Below are positions 53,290 to 64,000 of a DNA stretch of 64,000 bases, in pieces. The stretch comes from Sabellastarte sp. h YS-2021. Lineage: Eukaryota; Annelida; Polychaeta; Sabellida; Sabellidae. How positions within the stretch are numbered: position 1 is the stretch's first letter; the number at the start of each line of letters is the position of its first letter. The translations under genes were made by a program, and so were the position numbers. A model generated the notes under the pieces. It did not search any database. It had not been told where the DNA came from and saw nothing but the letters and a program-made list of their open reading frames with translations. Location: the NCBI GenBank assembly GCA_964017235.1, contig OZ024927.1:27547160-27611159 (forward strand). The letters run 5' to 3'.

Positions 53290-54985
53290 TCACATGGTCA
53301 AGTTTCGGACCCATAGCTAATTACTCACCTACTCAAAATGAGTAAATGTGAATTATCTCTAAAAGTATTGCAGATAGTCAATTTTTCTCAAATAACTCAT
53401 TCACCTACTATTGGGAGAGCTTTCACTTGGTGAAGTTTCAGACCCGCAGCTAATTATTCACCTACTCAAAATGAGTAAATGCTAATCATCTCTAAAAGTA
53501 TTGCAGATAGCCAATTTTTCTCAAATGACTCATTCATCTACTTTTGGGAGAGCTTTCTCATGGTGAAGTTTCAGGCCCGTAGATAATTACTCACCTACTC
53601 AAAATGAGTAAATGCGAATTATCTCTTAAAAGTATTACATATAGCCAATTTTTCCCAAATAACTCATTCACCTACTTTTGGAACAGCTTTCACATGGTCA
53701 AGTTTCAGACCCATAGCTAATTACTCACCTACTCAAAATGAGTAAATGCGAATTATCTCTAAAAGTATTGCAGATAGCCAATTTTTCTCAAATAACTCAT
53801 TCACCTACTTTTGGGAGAGCTTTCACTTGGTGAAGTTTCAGACCTGTAGCTAATTATTCACCTACTCAAAATCAGTAAATGCTAATTATCTCTAAAAGTA
53901 TTGCAGATAGTCAATTTTTCTCAAATAACTCATTCACCTACTTTGGGGAGAGCTTTCACTTGGTGAAGTTTCAGACCCATAGCTAATTATTCACCTACTC
54001 AAAATGAGTAAATGCTAATTATCTCTAAAAGTATTGCAGATAGCCAATTTTTCTCAAATAACTCATTCGCCTACTTTTGGGAGAGCTTCACTTGGTGAAA
54101 TTTCAGACCCGTAGCTAATAACTCACCTACGCAAAATAAGTAAATACCTATTATCTCTAAAAGTATTGCAGATAGTCAATTTTTCTCATATAACTCATTC
54201 ACCTACTTTTGGGAGAGCTTTCACTTGGTGAAGTTTCAGACCCGTAGCTAATTACTCACCTACTCAAAATGAGTAAATGCGAATTATCTCTAAAAGTATT
54301 GCAGATAGCCAATTTTTCTCAAATAACTCATTCACCTACTTTGGGGAGAGCTTTCACTTGGTGAAGTTTCAGACCCATAGCTAATTATTCACCTACTCAA
54401 AATGAGTAAATGCTAATTATCTCTAAAAGTATTGCAGATAGCCAATTTTTCTCAAATAACTCATTCGCCTACTTTTGGGAGAGCTTCACTTGGTGAAATT
54501 TCAGACCCGTAGCTAATAACTCACCTACGCAAAATAAGTAAATACCTATTATCTCTAAAAGTATTGCAGATAGTCAATTTTTCTCAAATAACTCATTCAC
54601 CTACTTTTGGGAGAGCTTTCACTTGGTGAAGTTTCAGACCCGTAGCTAATTACTCACCTACTCAAAATGAGTAAATGCGAATTATCTGTAAAAGTATTGC
54701 AGATAGCCAATTTTTCTCAAATAACTCATTCACCTACTTTTGGGAGAGCTTTCACTTGGTGAAGTTTCAGACCCGTAGCTAATTATTCACCTACTCAAAA
54801 TGAGTAAATGCCAATTATCTCTGAAAGTATTGCAGATAGCCATTTTTTCTCAAATAACTCATTCGCCTACTTTTGGGAGAGCTTTCAAAGTATTGCAGAT
54901 AGCCAATTTTTCTCAAATAACTCATTCGCCTACTTTTGGGAGAGCTTTCACTTGGTGAAATTTCAGACTCGTAGCTAATAACTCA
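53290..54985 (+). repeat. About 137-bp minisatellite, roughly 12 units
   Basis: 'cctactcaaaatgagtaaatgc' and 'gcagatagccaatttttctc' recur about every 137 bp. Some adjacent units are nearly identical in blocks of three (for example 53990-54160 and 54360-54550), suggesting higher-order duplication. Confidence 0.85.
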
Positions 54986-55089
54986 CCTAGGCAAAATAAG
55001 TAAATACCTATTATCACTAAAAGTATTGCAGATAGCCAGTATTTCTCAAATAACTCATTCACCTACATTTTGGAGAGCTTTCACATGCT

Positions 55090-55935
55090 AAAGTTTTTTT
55101 TATGAATTTTTTAAATAATTTTTAATGCATTAAAATTAATGAAATCATGCACTAAATCAATTATAACTTGAAAAGTATTGCATTTAGAGCACTTTGTTAA
55201 AATATGTTATTCAGCTACTTTTTCCATAGCTACAACATGGTGAGTAAGTTGGGTGTCTATCTCAATAACTAAGTGAGTAATAGCTACCTTTGGATTTTTC
55301 AACTAACTTCCATCATGAGTAAAATCACTTGTAACTTGAAAACTATTGCATTTACAGAATTTTGTGCAATGTGTTATTCATCTACTTTTGGGTCAGCTAT
55401 AACATAATAAAATTACAGACCTCTAGCACATGGCATAGCTGAATAATAGCTACTTTTAGGTTAACACTGTTTGGTAAATCACTTATAACTTGAAAACTGT
55501 TGCATTTAGATTATTTTGTTTCAATATGTTATTCACCTATTTTGAGGCAGCTATGACATAGTAAAATTCCAGACCTATGGCTCATTGCATAGCTGAGTAA
55601 TAGCTACTTTGAAGTTCTTACTCAACACTAAATCATTTATAACTTGAAAAGTATTGCATTTAGAGCATCTTGTTAAAATATGTTATTCACCTACTTTTTC
55701 CATAGCAACAACATGGTGAGTAACTTGAGTGTCTATTTCAATAGCTAAGTGAGTAATAGCTACTTTTGGACTTTTCACTAACTTTCATCATGAGTAAAAT
55801 CACTTGTAACTTGAAAACTATTGCATTGAGACAATTTTGTCCAAATATGTTATTCACCTACTTTTGGGTCAGCTATAACATAGCAAAATTTCAGACCTGT
55901 AGCTCGTGGCATAGCTGAGTAATAGCTACTTTTGC
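55090..55935 (+). repeat. Minisatellite shared with element B
   Basis: Units with 'ttataacttgaaaa', 'tgttattcacctac' and 'gcatagctgagtaatagctac' match the 18480-20420 array, although the two elements have unrelated termini. Confidence 0.8.
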
Positions 55936-55987
55936 CTTTGCCGGTGGATACATTTTGCATCTGGCCACAGATGCGTCCTTGGTCTAG

Positions 55988-57029
55988 TTATTATTATAAT
56001 AATGGTAAACAAATCCTTTAAAACATTCCTGGTTCCAGGGGATAGTTATCCAGATCACCACCAAAATCTTTTCTATTCCTTGTACCAATGTCAACATTTC
56101 CCGAAACTTTCGTCTAAATCTGTTATTTTGTAAACAAACACTGCCAAAGTATAACATTCTTGGCTAATGTAATAACCCTGTTGTGAGAACCGTACAGATA
56201 TTTTCATACATCCAGTTTGCCACCACTGATATTATTTGGGAGGAAAACAGCTTAATTAATTGAATTTTGAAATTATTATTATATTTATACAATTAATCAC
56301 ATTGTTTTGCTTATGTTGATAATTAAAAAGGCTCAAAAGAATGTGTGAATTATATAAATCAAGATGCAGAGCAAAAAGCAGTTAAATATCAGTATGTGTT
56401 TATATGTAAGAACAACTGTTGTAACATACAAGTCTGAATAATCTGATCAGCATGTGTGTGTGTTAGTTTATGAGATTTTTGTGCATTGCTGTCCTTCAAA
56501 CATATCTCAAGTTTTCAGTGTGAGTTTTAGTACAGCATTCCAGTGAAGTGACATGATCATTAAAATATGTAGTGTTCATTTTAAGACAATGCAGACCATG
56601 GTTCATAGGAAACAGGTTTCATAGAACTTAGGTCACATGACACAACTTATTAGGAAATGAAGTAGGGAAGCACAAGTACATTCTCTAAATTTGTCTAGAA
56701 CCTATGTCATGTTACCACCACTTCCTCTCACATTCCAGAGGTTGTATTGACAGTGAGTCTTCTTTGGCATTCCTATGCTTAATATAAAAGTAGCAGCACA
56801 TGCAATCAAAATGCAGAAGGAGTAGAAATGGCAGTAGAAGCAGAAGAGATGAAAGATCAGAGAAGAAACACCATGTAGTAGATACAGAAGGGTCGCCTTG
56901 TGCCAAAATGCTGTTAAAAGAGTATTGTTAAACATGTAGCTCCAGCATGTTGCAAGAACTTTGTTATACTTTTGTTGTTGACATTTTAAAATAAAAGAGG
57001 ACCCAGAAGATACTGCATTTTAAAACAAC
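55988..57029. other. Non-coding between element E and the DIRS element
   Basis: Unique-looking AT-rich DNA. Short frames at 56702-56935 are low complexity and not supported. Confidence 0.35.
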
Positions 57030-57062
57030 ATTTTATTACGCTACAATAGTCCTACCTATTGT

Positions 57063-57296
57063 AACAATATGCTTTACCGGTGGTTTTACCACGGGAAGCT
57101 TCCAACCGGAGTAAATGTTGAAAACTTTACCCGTGAAATTAAAAATAACTGGTCACAATTATGCCGGCATATTACCGGTATATTTCCGGTATATTGCCGG
57201 TATAGTACCGGTGCGGGTAAAGAGCACCTGTCTGGTCATGTGACCTAGGGAACCTATCAGATGCTAGCTATAGCTCTTCCTCATTTTTTGTTGGAA
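57063..57296 (+). repeat. DIRS left inverted terminal repeat
   Basis: From atatgctttaccggtgg to cttcctcatttt. Contains repeated CCGGTATA motifs. Inverted partner at 63752-63985 is nearly identical. Left outermost sequence begins at 57030. Confidence 0.9.
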
Positions 57297-57422
57297 GCCA
57301 TCTTGCATAGCTGGTTTTCAAGTAACTCTGCTTTTTTAGTATAGTTACCTTATTTTAACTGTGGGTAGACAGTTGTATTTTGCATATCTTATTGTGCTTA
57401 CTTTATAGATTCTTGTGATATC

Positions 57423-59702
57423 ATGGTGAAGACACCACCTTATCAAAAAAGGGGCAAATGTGGCCATTTTATGCCCCAATTTGACTCCCACTTAACTTGT
57501 TTTGGATGTAGATCCAAGCGCAAGGGACAGGATCCCTGTGCTAAGGGAGCCAAAATTGATCAGTGTGCTGCCTGCTCTGCTCTCACAGAAGAGCAATGGA
57601 TTCATTTGCGTGAATGTTTTTCAAAGAGATCTTCATATCGCCAACGTGCCGGCTCTCATGATGAGAGTTTAGAACCGGAAGATGAGGAACCGGTATTTAC
57701 CGGTGAAGATCTCGGCCAAGTGGACGACACTCTGCTGGATTTGGATGCTGAACAGACCGGCAATATTGCACCGGTCTCCGGCATTAGCCCTCTCAATACC
57801 CAGACATCTTCTGCTTCTGTACCGGGGATGAATTTCCCGGCTACCGGGCCGGTTCAACAATCGTCTGATTCTTCAGCCCTTTTCAGGGCGCCGGATCCGG
57901 TATTAACCCAGGATTCTCTATCCACCGGACAAACACCAAGCAGACACACATCCAGGATGTCTTTTCAAATGCCACAACCACAGAGGACGGCTACTACTAT
58001 CGACATCCCTCAAACACCCAGGACACAACTTCTTAAAAGTCACCTGGAACAGCAAAACTTTAAACTGATGCACAAGCTTCAAAGGAAAAATGAAGAACAA
58101 ATGAGGGATATTTCAACACAACTCCAGACAGGTCTCCAAGCCTTTCTACAACAGTCAATGGAGAACATGTTTAACCGTCTGGCTCCTACTCCTGCTCCTC
58201 AAGCTCCTCCGGCACAACCTCACATCGTCTCAATTACTCCTTTGTCTGCAGTTACAGCTGCTTCAAAATCTGAGGAACCGATGGACGAGACTCCATCTCA
58301 ACCCCCTCTGGCTATTAAGAAGGGACTAGCCAATGTAAAGGGTTCATCATCCATTGCCTCTCAGTCACTTCAGGCAGTGGCTTCTCAGATCCAAGTGCCT
58401 TCTGTGCCTACACAACCTCCTACCGCACCTCCCTCTGCTCAGCCTATGGTAGCTCCAACCTCCATCCCTTCTACTGCTACAAAACTGCAGTCACCCTTGC
58501 AGGTATTAGAACAGGAGGAATACGGCACAGACTCCTCGGCTTCTTCTTTTGCCACTTCAAGGCCAGAAGAACCCACCGATACAGGTGAACAGGCAGCTCC
58601 CCCTAACCTTCCCTTCCGGGAACTAGTTCAATAAGTTAGGGAGTTTCTCTCCATCCCAGACCCGGCTTCAGAGGAACACTACAAACCGGGTTCGGCGTTG
58701 GGACGCGACCCTCTTCTCCTTATGCAAGAGAAAGCAGGCAGACCACCATCTATAAAACTACCTATGGTATCTGACCTCTCGCGCCTCCAAACAGCCCAGG
58801 ATGAAGCGGTGAAGCCTAGCACTTCCTCTACACTGGACATTGGTAAATTTCCAGCTATCCCCCCTCATAAAGGTAGCTGGTACAACGTCGTAGACGAGAA
58901 GTACTCGCAGACCCCACAAATTGTGCCTCAGGCTTTCTCAAACATTGCCAAACCTGGATATCGCAGTGGTCCTCCAGCTACGGTACAACAGAAAGAACTT
59001 GTAAAATTGGAATACATGGTGCGAGAAAATTTTAGTATTGCCAATTTTCTTTCTACCTTCGGCATGGCCAGTGAGTCATGCTTAAACAACCTCAGAGTCT
59101 CCAGAGACCAACAGGAAAAGTTGTTTGACCAACTTAGGACCACGCAGGATCATCCTACGCGGGACCAAATCTTGCTTCAACTCTATCAAATTACTCAGCA
59201 AGAAGCCGCACAAATGCAATTTATGCTTGACATCAGCAGGAGTATGTCTAAAGCCTACGCGGATCTGGTTGCAAATTTCATCTCCTCACTCACAAATCTT
59301 GTGTTACTAAGGAGGGATGCTTACCTCCGCCACGCCCATCCAAACCTGGATGCATTCAGACTGCGCAATCTACGCTCAGCAACCATCTCAGGCGGTGACT
59401 TGTTCGACAGAACCTTAATGCAGGAGTACGAACAGCACCTCATCGGGCTGGGGGTCAAACCAGTCTACAAGAAAGACCGCTTCCACCCTTACAAAAAACA
59501 AAAGAGAGGCAGAGGTGGACAGCGTCATGCCCCTCAGGGCCTTTTCTATCAGCCAATGCCGGCGCCTCAATACATGGTTCAGCAACCGTTCTTCCCCCAT
59601 CCTCACCAAGGGGGCCGAAGAGGAGGTCGAGGCGGTCGCAGGGGACGCGGCCGTGGAGGTAACTCTCACCCTGGCAAACAACAACAACAACCTCCTCAAT
59701 AA
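57423..59702 (+). pseudogene. DIRS gag-like protein, one internal stop
   Basis: About 759 codons in one frame with a single TAA at 58632-58634. The N terminus (residues 9-60) has a Cys/His set (C-x-H, C-x2-C, C, C-x2-C) like the zinc motif of DIRS gag proteins. The middle is Pro/Ser/Gln-rich. After the stop the frame continues with a conserved helical block (EYMVRENFSIANFLSTFGMA, LRNLRSATISGGDLFDRTL) and ends in an RGG-type basic tail (GGRRGGRGGRRGRGRGG) that would bind nucleic acid. Because both halves keep the frame, the stop is a point nonsense change rather than two genes. Confidence 0.8.
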
Positions 59703-59751
59703 CATTTCTCAAATACCGTTACCTCCACAAGTTCCTGGACAAAGACCTGCA

Positions 59752-62121
59752 ATGTTTTCAGACGTTCACTTGGATTACCCTCCCCAGTATGTTCCCCAAG
59801 AAGGGAAAAAGTCTCTGAGTGCAACAACCCTACAGGAGAGGGAAAGGACTCCTTGTCCCCACACCCTACCGGAGAGGGTAAGGACTCCGTGTTTTCTATC
59901 CCCACAGGAGGGGGAAAGGACTCCTCACTTCCACACCCCACAGGAGGGGGTAAAGACTCCTTGCTCCCACACCCCACAGGAGGGGGTAAAGACTCCTCGT
60001 TCCCACACCCCACAGGAGGGGGTAAAGACTCCGAGTGTACAGTCTCATATTGTATTTATTCAAGATCAAGTTCAAAAGGAGAACAACCTAAAAGTGGGAA
60101 GCAGGTTAAAACTTTTTCTGCCAGTGTGGAAAAATTTAGGCGCGCATCATTCGATTCAAAACTTGATTGCAGAAGGATACAAACTACCCTTCAGGGAGCG
60201 CCCAAAATTGTCCAGGACTCCTTGCATAATCAGCGGATTCTCAGATCTAAACAAACAAAGTGCCTTGTCGACTGCTATTCAAGACTTAATTCGCAAAGGC
60301 GCAATCGACATAGTGCAAAAACCAGACAGCCTCGGATTCTACAGCCGTCTGTTCCTGGTCCCAAAACCAGGCAACCGCTGGAGGCCAGTAATAGATCTAA
60401 GTTGCCTCAACAAATTTCTGACCATACCAAAGTTCAAGATGGAAACCCCAGAGTCCATACGAGCTTCCCTCAGAAGGAACGAATGGGTCACCTCTATCGA
60501 CCTCACAGACGCCTACCTTCACATCCCCATTCAGCCTCACTCACAAAAGTACCTCCGGTTCCACCACAAAGGCGTCTCTTACCAGTTCACCAGCCTTCCG
60601 TTCGGCCTAGCTACAGCCCCCTTGACCTTCACCAATGTAGTGAAGGAGGTCAGACTTTTGGCCTTGCAACGGGGAATACGCATTCACCAATACCTGGACG
60701 ACTGGCTGGTTCGCGCCCCCTCCAAGGAGGAGTGCCAGAAACAAACCCAAAAGTTGTTGAACCTAATCCGGGATTTAGGTTTTATAGTGAACTTCAAGAA
60801 GTCAGAACTGGTACCTTCCCAGAGGTTCGATTTTCTGGGTTACCACTTTTTGCTAGATTTGGGGCTTGTCAAGCCCACGCAAGACAGGTGGACGAAGCTT
60901 CAGGATATGTTCCGTCGCCTCTTGTCGAAGTCTGTTATCAGTGCAAGGACTCTTATGTCCACCATTGGATTACTTGCGTCAACGGAGAAGACAGTCAAAC
61001 TGGGCAGGATGCATATGAGACCTTTTCAATGGCATCTCAAGACTCACTGGAAATATCCGATGCCTCTGGATACTCCAATCCCCTGGAATCAGAAGATGAT
61101 ACGACACGGGGAATGGTGGTTAGACCCCAAAAACGTGCTACAAGGAGAGTTTCTCCACCCAAGGGAACACGAAAATCTGATCTTTACAGACGCCTCAAAC
61201 GCAGGTTGGGGCGCGCACTTAGATCACGACTCAACAGGAGGGGTCTGGTCTCACATAGAAAGTCATCTCCACATCAACCTTTTGGAATTAAAGGCAGTTC
61301 TGCTAGCGCTACAGTTCTTCAAGACCACTTGCAAGAACAATCGCGTTCTCATTGCGTCGGACAACACATCCGTAGTGTCCTACATCAACAAACAGGGCGG
61401 CACGAAATCCGCAGAACTTTGCGCTCTAATGTGGAGAATTCTGACATGGTGCAATCTCAACAACGTCACACTCAGAGCAAGACACATACCCGGATCCCTC
61501 AATGTGATAGCGGATGGCCTCTCAAGGAGGAACCAGATCCAAAGCACAGAGTGGTCCCTTTCTCCACAAGTTTTCAAACAAATATCAAGGATATGGGAAA
61601 GTCCCCAAGTGGACCTTTTTGCAACCAGGCTGAACACAAAACTCCCCTTGTACGTCTCTCCGATCCCGGACCCCCAAGTTTGGGCAGTGGACGCCTTGAA
61701 CATTCCATGGGAGAATCTGGTTGCATACGCTTTTCCCCCAACCGCCCTCCTGCCCAAGGTTATACAGAAACTCCAGTCACAAATGTGCAGGCTTCTTCTG
61801 ATCGCCCCAGGCTGGCCATCAAAACCGTGGTTTTGGGACCTAGTGGAAATGTCTCTGGACGTACCTCGACGGTTACCTCAAACGCGAACCTTACTCAAAC
61901 AACCAATGAACAACATTTTCCACTCCAACCCGGCCTCCCTCAACCTCCACGTCTGGTATCTAGGAGCACAGCGTTGCAACAAAGGGGGTTCACTGCAGAA
62001 GTGGCAGACAGAATTGCTGCTCCTCAAAGACTCTCAACAAGAGCCATCTACACCTCAAAATGGTCTGTTTTCCAAAGATGGTGCATGGAACAACAGGTGG
62101 ACTTCGGGAGTCCCTCTATAG
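59752..62121 (+). CDS. DIRS reverse transcriptase and RNase H
   Basis: 789 aa from the ATG at 59752, intact; the frame is open from 59515. Residues ~25-95 are encoded by a 30-36-bp minisatellite (repeats of HTPQEGVKTP). RT motifs follow: LFLVPKPGNRWRPVIDLSCL, SIDLTDAYLHIPI, FTSLPFGLATAP and YLDD at 60691-60702. RNase H: FTDAS (61183), a Glu in LLELKAV, Asp in ASDNTS, and NVIADGLSR. The C-terminal ~180 residues (WAVDALNIPW, LIAPGWPSKPW) are the region usual in DIRS proteins after RNase H. It overlaps the recombinase frame extensively. Confidence 0.9.
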   Translation: MFSDVHLDYPPQYVPQEGKKSLSATTLQERERTPCPHTLPERVRTPCFLSPQEGERTPHFHTPQEGVKTPCSHTPQEGVKTPRSHTPQEGVKTPSVQSHIVFIQDQVQKENNLKVGSRLKLFLPVWKNLGAHHSIQNLIAEGYKLPFRERPKLSRTPCIISGFSDLNKQSALSTAIQDLIRKGAIDIVQKPDSLGFYSRLFLVPKPGNRWRPVIDLSCLNKFLTIPKFKMETPESIRASLRRNEWVTSIDLTDAYLHIPIQPHSQKYLRFHHKGVSYQFTSLPFGLATAPLTFTNVVKEVRLLALQRGIRIHQYLDDWLVRAPSKEECQKQTQKLLNLIRDLGFIVNFKKSELVPSQRFDFLGYHFLLDLGLVKPTQDRWTKLQDMFRRLLSKSVISARTLMSTIGLLASTEKTVKLGRMHMRPFQWHLKTHWKYPMPLDTPIPWNQKMIRHGEWWLDPKNVLQGEFLHPREHENLIFTDASNAGWGAHLDHDSTGGVWSHIESHLHINLLELKAVLLALQFFKTTCKNNRVLIASDNTSVVSYINKQGGTKSAELCALMWRILTWCNLNNVTLRARHIPGSLNVIADGLSRRNQIQSTEWSLSPQVFKQISRIWESPQVDLFATRLNTKLPLYVSPIPDPQVWAVDALNIPWENLVAYAFPPTALLPKVIQKLQSQMCRLLLIAPGWPSKPWFWDLVEMSLDVPRRLPQTRTLLKQPMNNIFHSNPASLNLHVWYLGAQRCNKGGSLQKWQTELLLLKDSQQEPSTPQNGLFSKDGAWNNRWTSGVPL
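59835..60035 (+). repeat. Minisatellite inside the RT ORF N terminus
   Basis: Five or six copies of a 30-36-bp unit (cacaccccacaggaggggg) keep both frames open: HTPQEGVKTP in the RT frame and PTGGGKDS in the overlapping frame. All unit lengths appear to be multiples of three. Confidence 0.8.
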
Positions 62122-63035
62122 GGGACATCTGCAATTTTTTCTGGTATCTTTTTCACGATCTAAACAGATGCCCTTCCACCATCGAAGGTTACAGGACCGC
62201 TATTGCAGATACCCTCCGGAACTCTGACCTTAACATTGGCTCCAATACGGATATAGCCAGACTTATCGCCAGCTTCTATAGAGACAAACCAAAAAAGTCC
62301 AGGCCACTCCCAAAGTGGGACCTTGCTTTGGTCCTTCACAAACTCACACAACCTCCGTTTGAACCACAGGAGGAATGTACACTAAAACTGATCACGTGGA
62401 AGACAGTTTTTCTCTTAGCTCTGGCCTCAGGAAAGAGGCACAGCGAAATCCACGCCTGGACTCATGATGGTACCCTTTGCCTAGGCAACTGGGAGTAGGT
62501 TCAACTCACTCCCTCACCCTCCTTCATAGCCAAGAACCAACTAGCAAAGGAGGGTCCCCACATCGTTTCCCCGGTCATCATTCCAGCCCTAAAAAGTGAC
62601 CAAGACTCGCGAGACTTGGATATTCTCCTTTGCCCTGTCAGGGCCCTAAAACATTATCTGGATAGAACAAAAGACTCCAGAACAGGTAGACACCTGCTTT
62701 TTATTTCTTATAAACTGGGCCACTCAAAGGATATTCAATGTTCCACCATTTCGTCTTGGATAAAACACACAATTCAATTCTGTTACTCTAGGGCGGAATC
62801 GACAGACATGGTCCTCACTGGGGTAAAGGCCCATGATGTCAGAGCCTTCGCGGCCTCAAAAGCCTTCTACGGGGGAACATCCTTAGATCAGATCATGCAA
62901 GCCTGTCATTGGAGATCTCACAATACCTTCACCAAATTCTATCTCAAAGACCTTACCAGTCAAGACCAAAAAGAAGGCTCCTATCATCTAGGATCCTTTG
63001 TTGCAGCTCAGCAGGTCATGCCTCCTTCCAGCTAA
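61900..63035 (+). pseudogene. DIRS tyrosine recombinase, one internal stop
   Basis: The frame is open from 59703 and is interrupted only by a TAG at 62496-62498. Recognisable recombinase sequence begins about 61900: an N-terminal core-binding part (YTSKWSVFQRWCMEQ, CPSTIEGYRTAIADTL), the first catalytic Arg in LALASGKRHSEIHAW (about 62440), then, after the stop, AHDVRAFAAS (His-x2-Arg), ACHWRSHNTF (His/Trp) and the nucleophile Tyr in FTKFYLKDL (TAT at 62940-62942). All catalytic residues are present. The product integrates the circular cDNA. No start codon is evident for a separate protein, so frameshifting, reinitiation or splicing would be needed. Confidence 0.85.
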
Positions 63036-63590
63036 CTCCAGGGAAGAAAACAGGGGGGGGCACTACTCCGGGAACCACCTAGACGGGGCGTGTCAGAATC
63101 CCCTGACACCATAGAGCGGGTTCTTCAACCCTTTCAGGTAACTAATCATTTCTTTTATTTCCTGCTGTTTTTTACCTGCGTTCTGTTACCAGGAGTATAT
63201 TCTTATTCCAATTATCTTTAGATTGTAAGGTTAAGTTTTACTTTTTCTGTAATCTTAGTTTTGCTTTCTTTAGATTTTTCTTATATCGTATCATGTTCCC
63301 TTTTTTTTCACATCCTTTCATCGTACTTTGTGTACTTTCTGTTTTAGATCCTGCAATGGAGTGCCTGCGCTGGCTGTGCTTACCAAGACGGTCTCCCTTC
63401 CCTTGGTGTGGCACATCAACCTCAGGAGAGCCGGAGTATACCCCTTCGCCTTGATGTGCCTTTCCTGGAACACATTCAGGCTCCTTCCTCCTCCCTGGAC
63501 TCCGGACGTTCTCCCTGAATGGTTAGTCTTCCACCAGTTTTTTCTTAGCCAGTGTCCAGTCTTCCCAGCCTTCCAATATGCTGGGATTCA
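63036..63590. other. DIRS 3' non-coding region
   Basis: Untranslated sequence between the recombinase and the internal complementary region. The open frame 63328-63627 runs into the complementary region and is not supported. Confidence 0.5.
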
Positions 63591-63690
63591 GCATATTGTT
63601 ACAATAGGTAGGACTATTGTAGCGTAATAAAATTGAAAATTTTATTTTAAATGTAGCTTTTATAAGCTACAATACCTACCTATTGTAACA
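63591..63690 (+). repeat. DIRS internal complementary region
   Basis: 63591-63633 is the reverse complement of the left outer end (57030-57072). 63671-63690 is the reverse complement of 63981-64000. The intervening 63636-63670 should correspond to the still unseen right terminus. This arrangement lets the ends be completed during replication in DIRS1-type elements. Confidence 0.88.
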
Positions 63691-63751
63691 AGTACAGGCC
63701 CTCCCTGGTCCTCCCCGCTTTCCAGACTTTCCACTGGAAGATGGGGCTTAG

Positions 63752-63985
63752 GTTCCAACAAAATGAGGAAGAGCTATAGCTAGCATCTGATAGGTTCCCT
63801 AGGTCACATGACCAGACAGGTGCTCTTTACCCGCACCGGTACTATACCGGCAATATACCGGAAATATACCGGTAATATGCCGGCATAATTGTGACCAGTT
63901 ATTTTTAATTTCACGGGTAAAGTTTTCAACATTTACTCCGGTTGGAAGCTTCCCGTGGTAAAATCACCGGTAAAGCATATTGTTA
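63752..63985 (-). repeat. DIRS right inverted terminal repeat
   Basis: Inverted copy of 57063-57296, with very few differences (for example ggtaaaatcaccgg versus ggttttaccacc on the partner). Confidence 0.9.
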
Positions 63986-64000
63986 CAATAGGTAGGTATT

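Larger units (their letters stand above)
52648..55987 (+). mobile_element. Helentron-type element E
   Basis: The 5' end folds GTATCCACC-atatgcatcc-GGTGGATAC (52649-52676). GGTGGATAC returns at 55943-55951, followed by a perfect hairpin GCATCTG-gcca-CAGATGC (55957-55974), nine bases, CTAG (55984-55987) and TT. A GC-rich leader with repeated 'caagatggccgcc' precedes the arrays. It is the clearest of the five in both termini. No transposase gene. Confidence 0.75.
57030..64000 (+). mobile_element. DIRS-type tyrosine-recombinase retrotransposon, right end beyond window
   Basis: Inverted terminal repeats of about 235 bp (57063-57296 and 63752-63985), a gag-like ORF, an RT/RNase H ORF, an overlapping tyrosine recombinase ORF, and an internal complementary region (63591-63690) that contains the reverse complements of both outer ends. 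This is the DIRS1 layout; the element replicates through a circular intermediate and integrates with its recombinase, without a DDE integrase. Only two in-frame stops disrupt the genes, so the copy is young. Confidence 0.92.

Noticed and set aside
53290-54985. Regular repeats that might suggest a CRISPR array
   Set aside because: Units are head-to-tail with no unique spacers and lie inside a eukaryotic Helentron; they are minisatellite.
56702-56935. Minus-strand hydrophobic frame
   Set aside because: Low-complexity translation, no start context, no homologous look.
57669-58100. Minus-strand frames in the DIRS gag
   Set aside because: Shadows of the gag coding sequence with no domain.
59853-61900. 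Long overlapping frame as an independent protein
   Set aside because: No ATG, Arg/Ser/Pro-rich shadow composition; only the part after about 61900 matches a recombinase.
62616-63035. Separate 139-aa gene
   Set aside because: Same frame as the recombinase upstream; it is the C-terminal half after a nonsense codon and contains the catalytic Tyr.

Overview
The window looks like nuclear DNA from a marine invertebrate, most likely a bivalve mollusc. It is AT-rich with eukaryotic splice signals, and it is packed with Helentron-like elements that carry internal minisatellites (the layout known as 'pearl' elements in bivalves), CR1/L2-type LINE debris, a DIRS retrotransposon and a Polinton/Maverick. 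The species assignment is inference. Host genes are few: the terminal exon of an unidentified acidic protein at 1671-1837 (+), and a single-exon ankyrin-SOCS-box gene at 28655-29698 (+).

Layout. 1-22 kb is non-coding. It holds five Helentron-type elements or remnants (3781-4408, 4829-7283, 11293-14555, 15231-16896, 18120-21519); four of them show a 5' hairpin, a short asymmetric inverted repeat and a 3' hairpin, and three of those four end cleanly in CTAG or CTTG. Two MITE-like elements and a poly(A) retroposon nested in one minisatellite are also here. 22.3-25.6 kb is a decayed LINE with a 2A-like motif in front of its endonuclease, followed by a second LINE scrap and a tRNA-like SINE head. 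30956-52108 is a 21.2-kb Polinton inserted into an older LINE, whose reverse-transcriptase reading resumes on the far side. 52648-55987 is another Helentron. 57030-64000 is a nearly complete DIRS-type tyrosine-recombinase retrotransposon whose right terminus runs off the window.

The Polinton is the centrepiece. Its conserved core is a packaging ATPase, a chromodomain integrase, a penton-like minor capsid protein, a double-jelly-roll major capsid protein and an adenain-like protease on the + strand, with a protein-primed family B DNA polymerase converging on the - strand. Its left third is an accessory cassette: a BIR (IAP-like) protein, a protein with two PC4-like domains, a spliced double-RING protein and two related type I membrane proteins with LRR-like ectodomains. 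From their domains these would act on host apoptosis, transcription, ubiquitination and the cell surface. Every functional statement about this cassette is inference from domain type.

The element is probably dead or dying. The polymerase has a frame break at a point where the Exo III region is missing, the protease active-site cysteine lies in another frame, three genes break at poly(A) runs, and a 1.5-kb transposon sits in the left terminal repeat. Three gene pairs overlap by an ATGA stop/start, which suggests coupled translation or extreme compaction.
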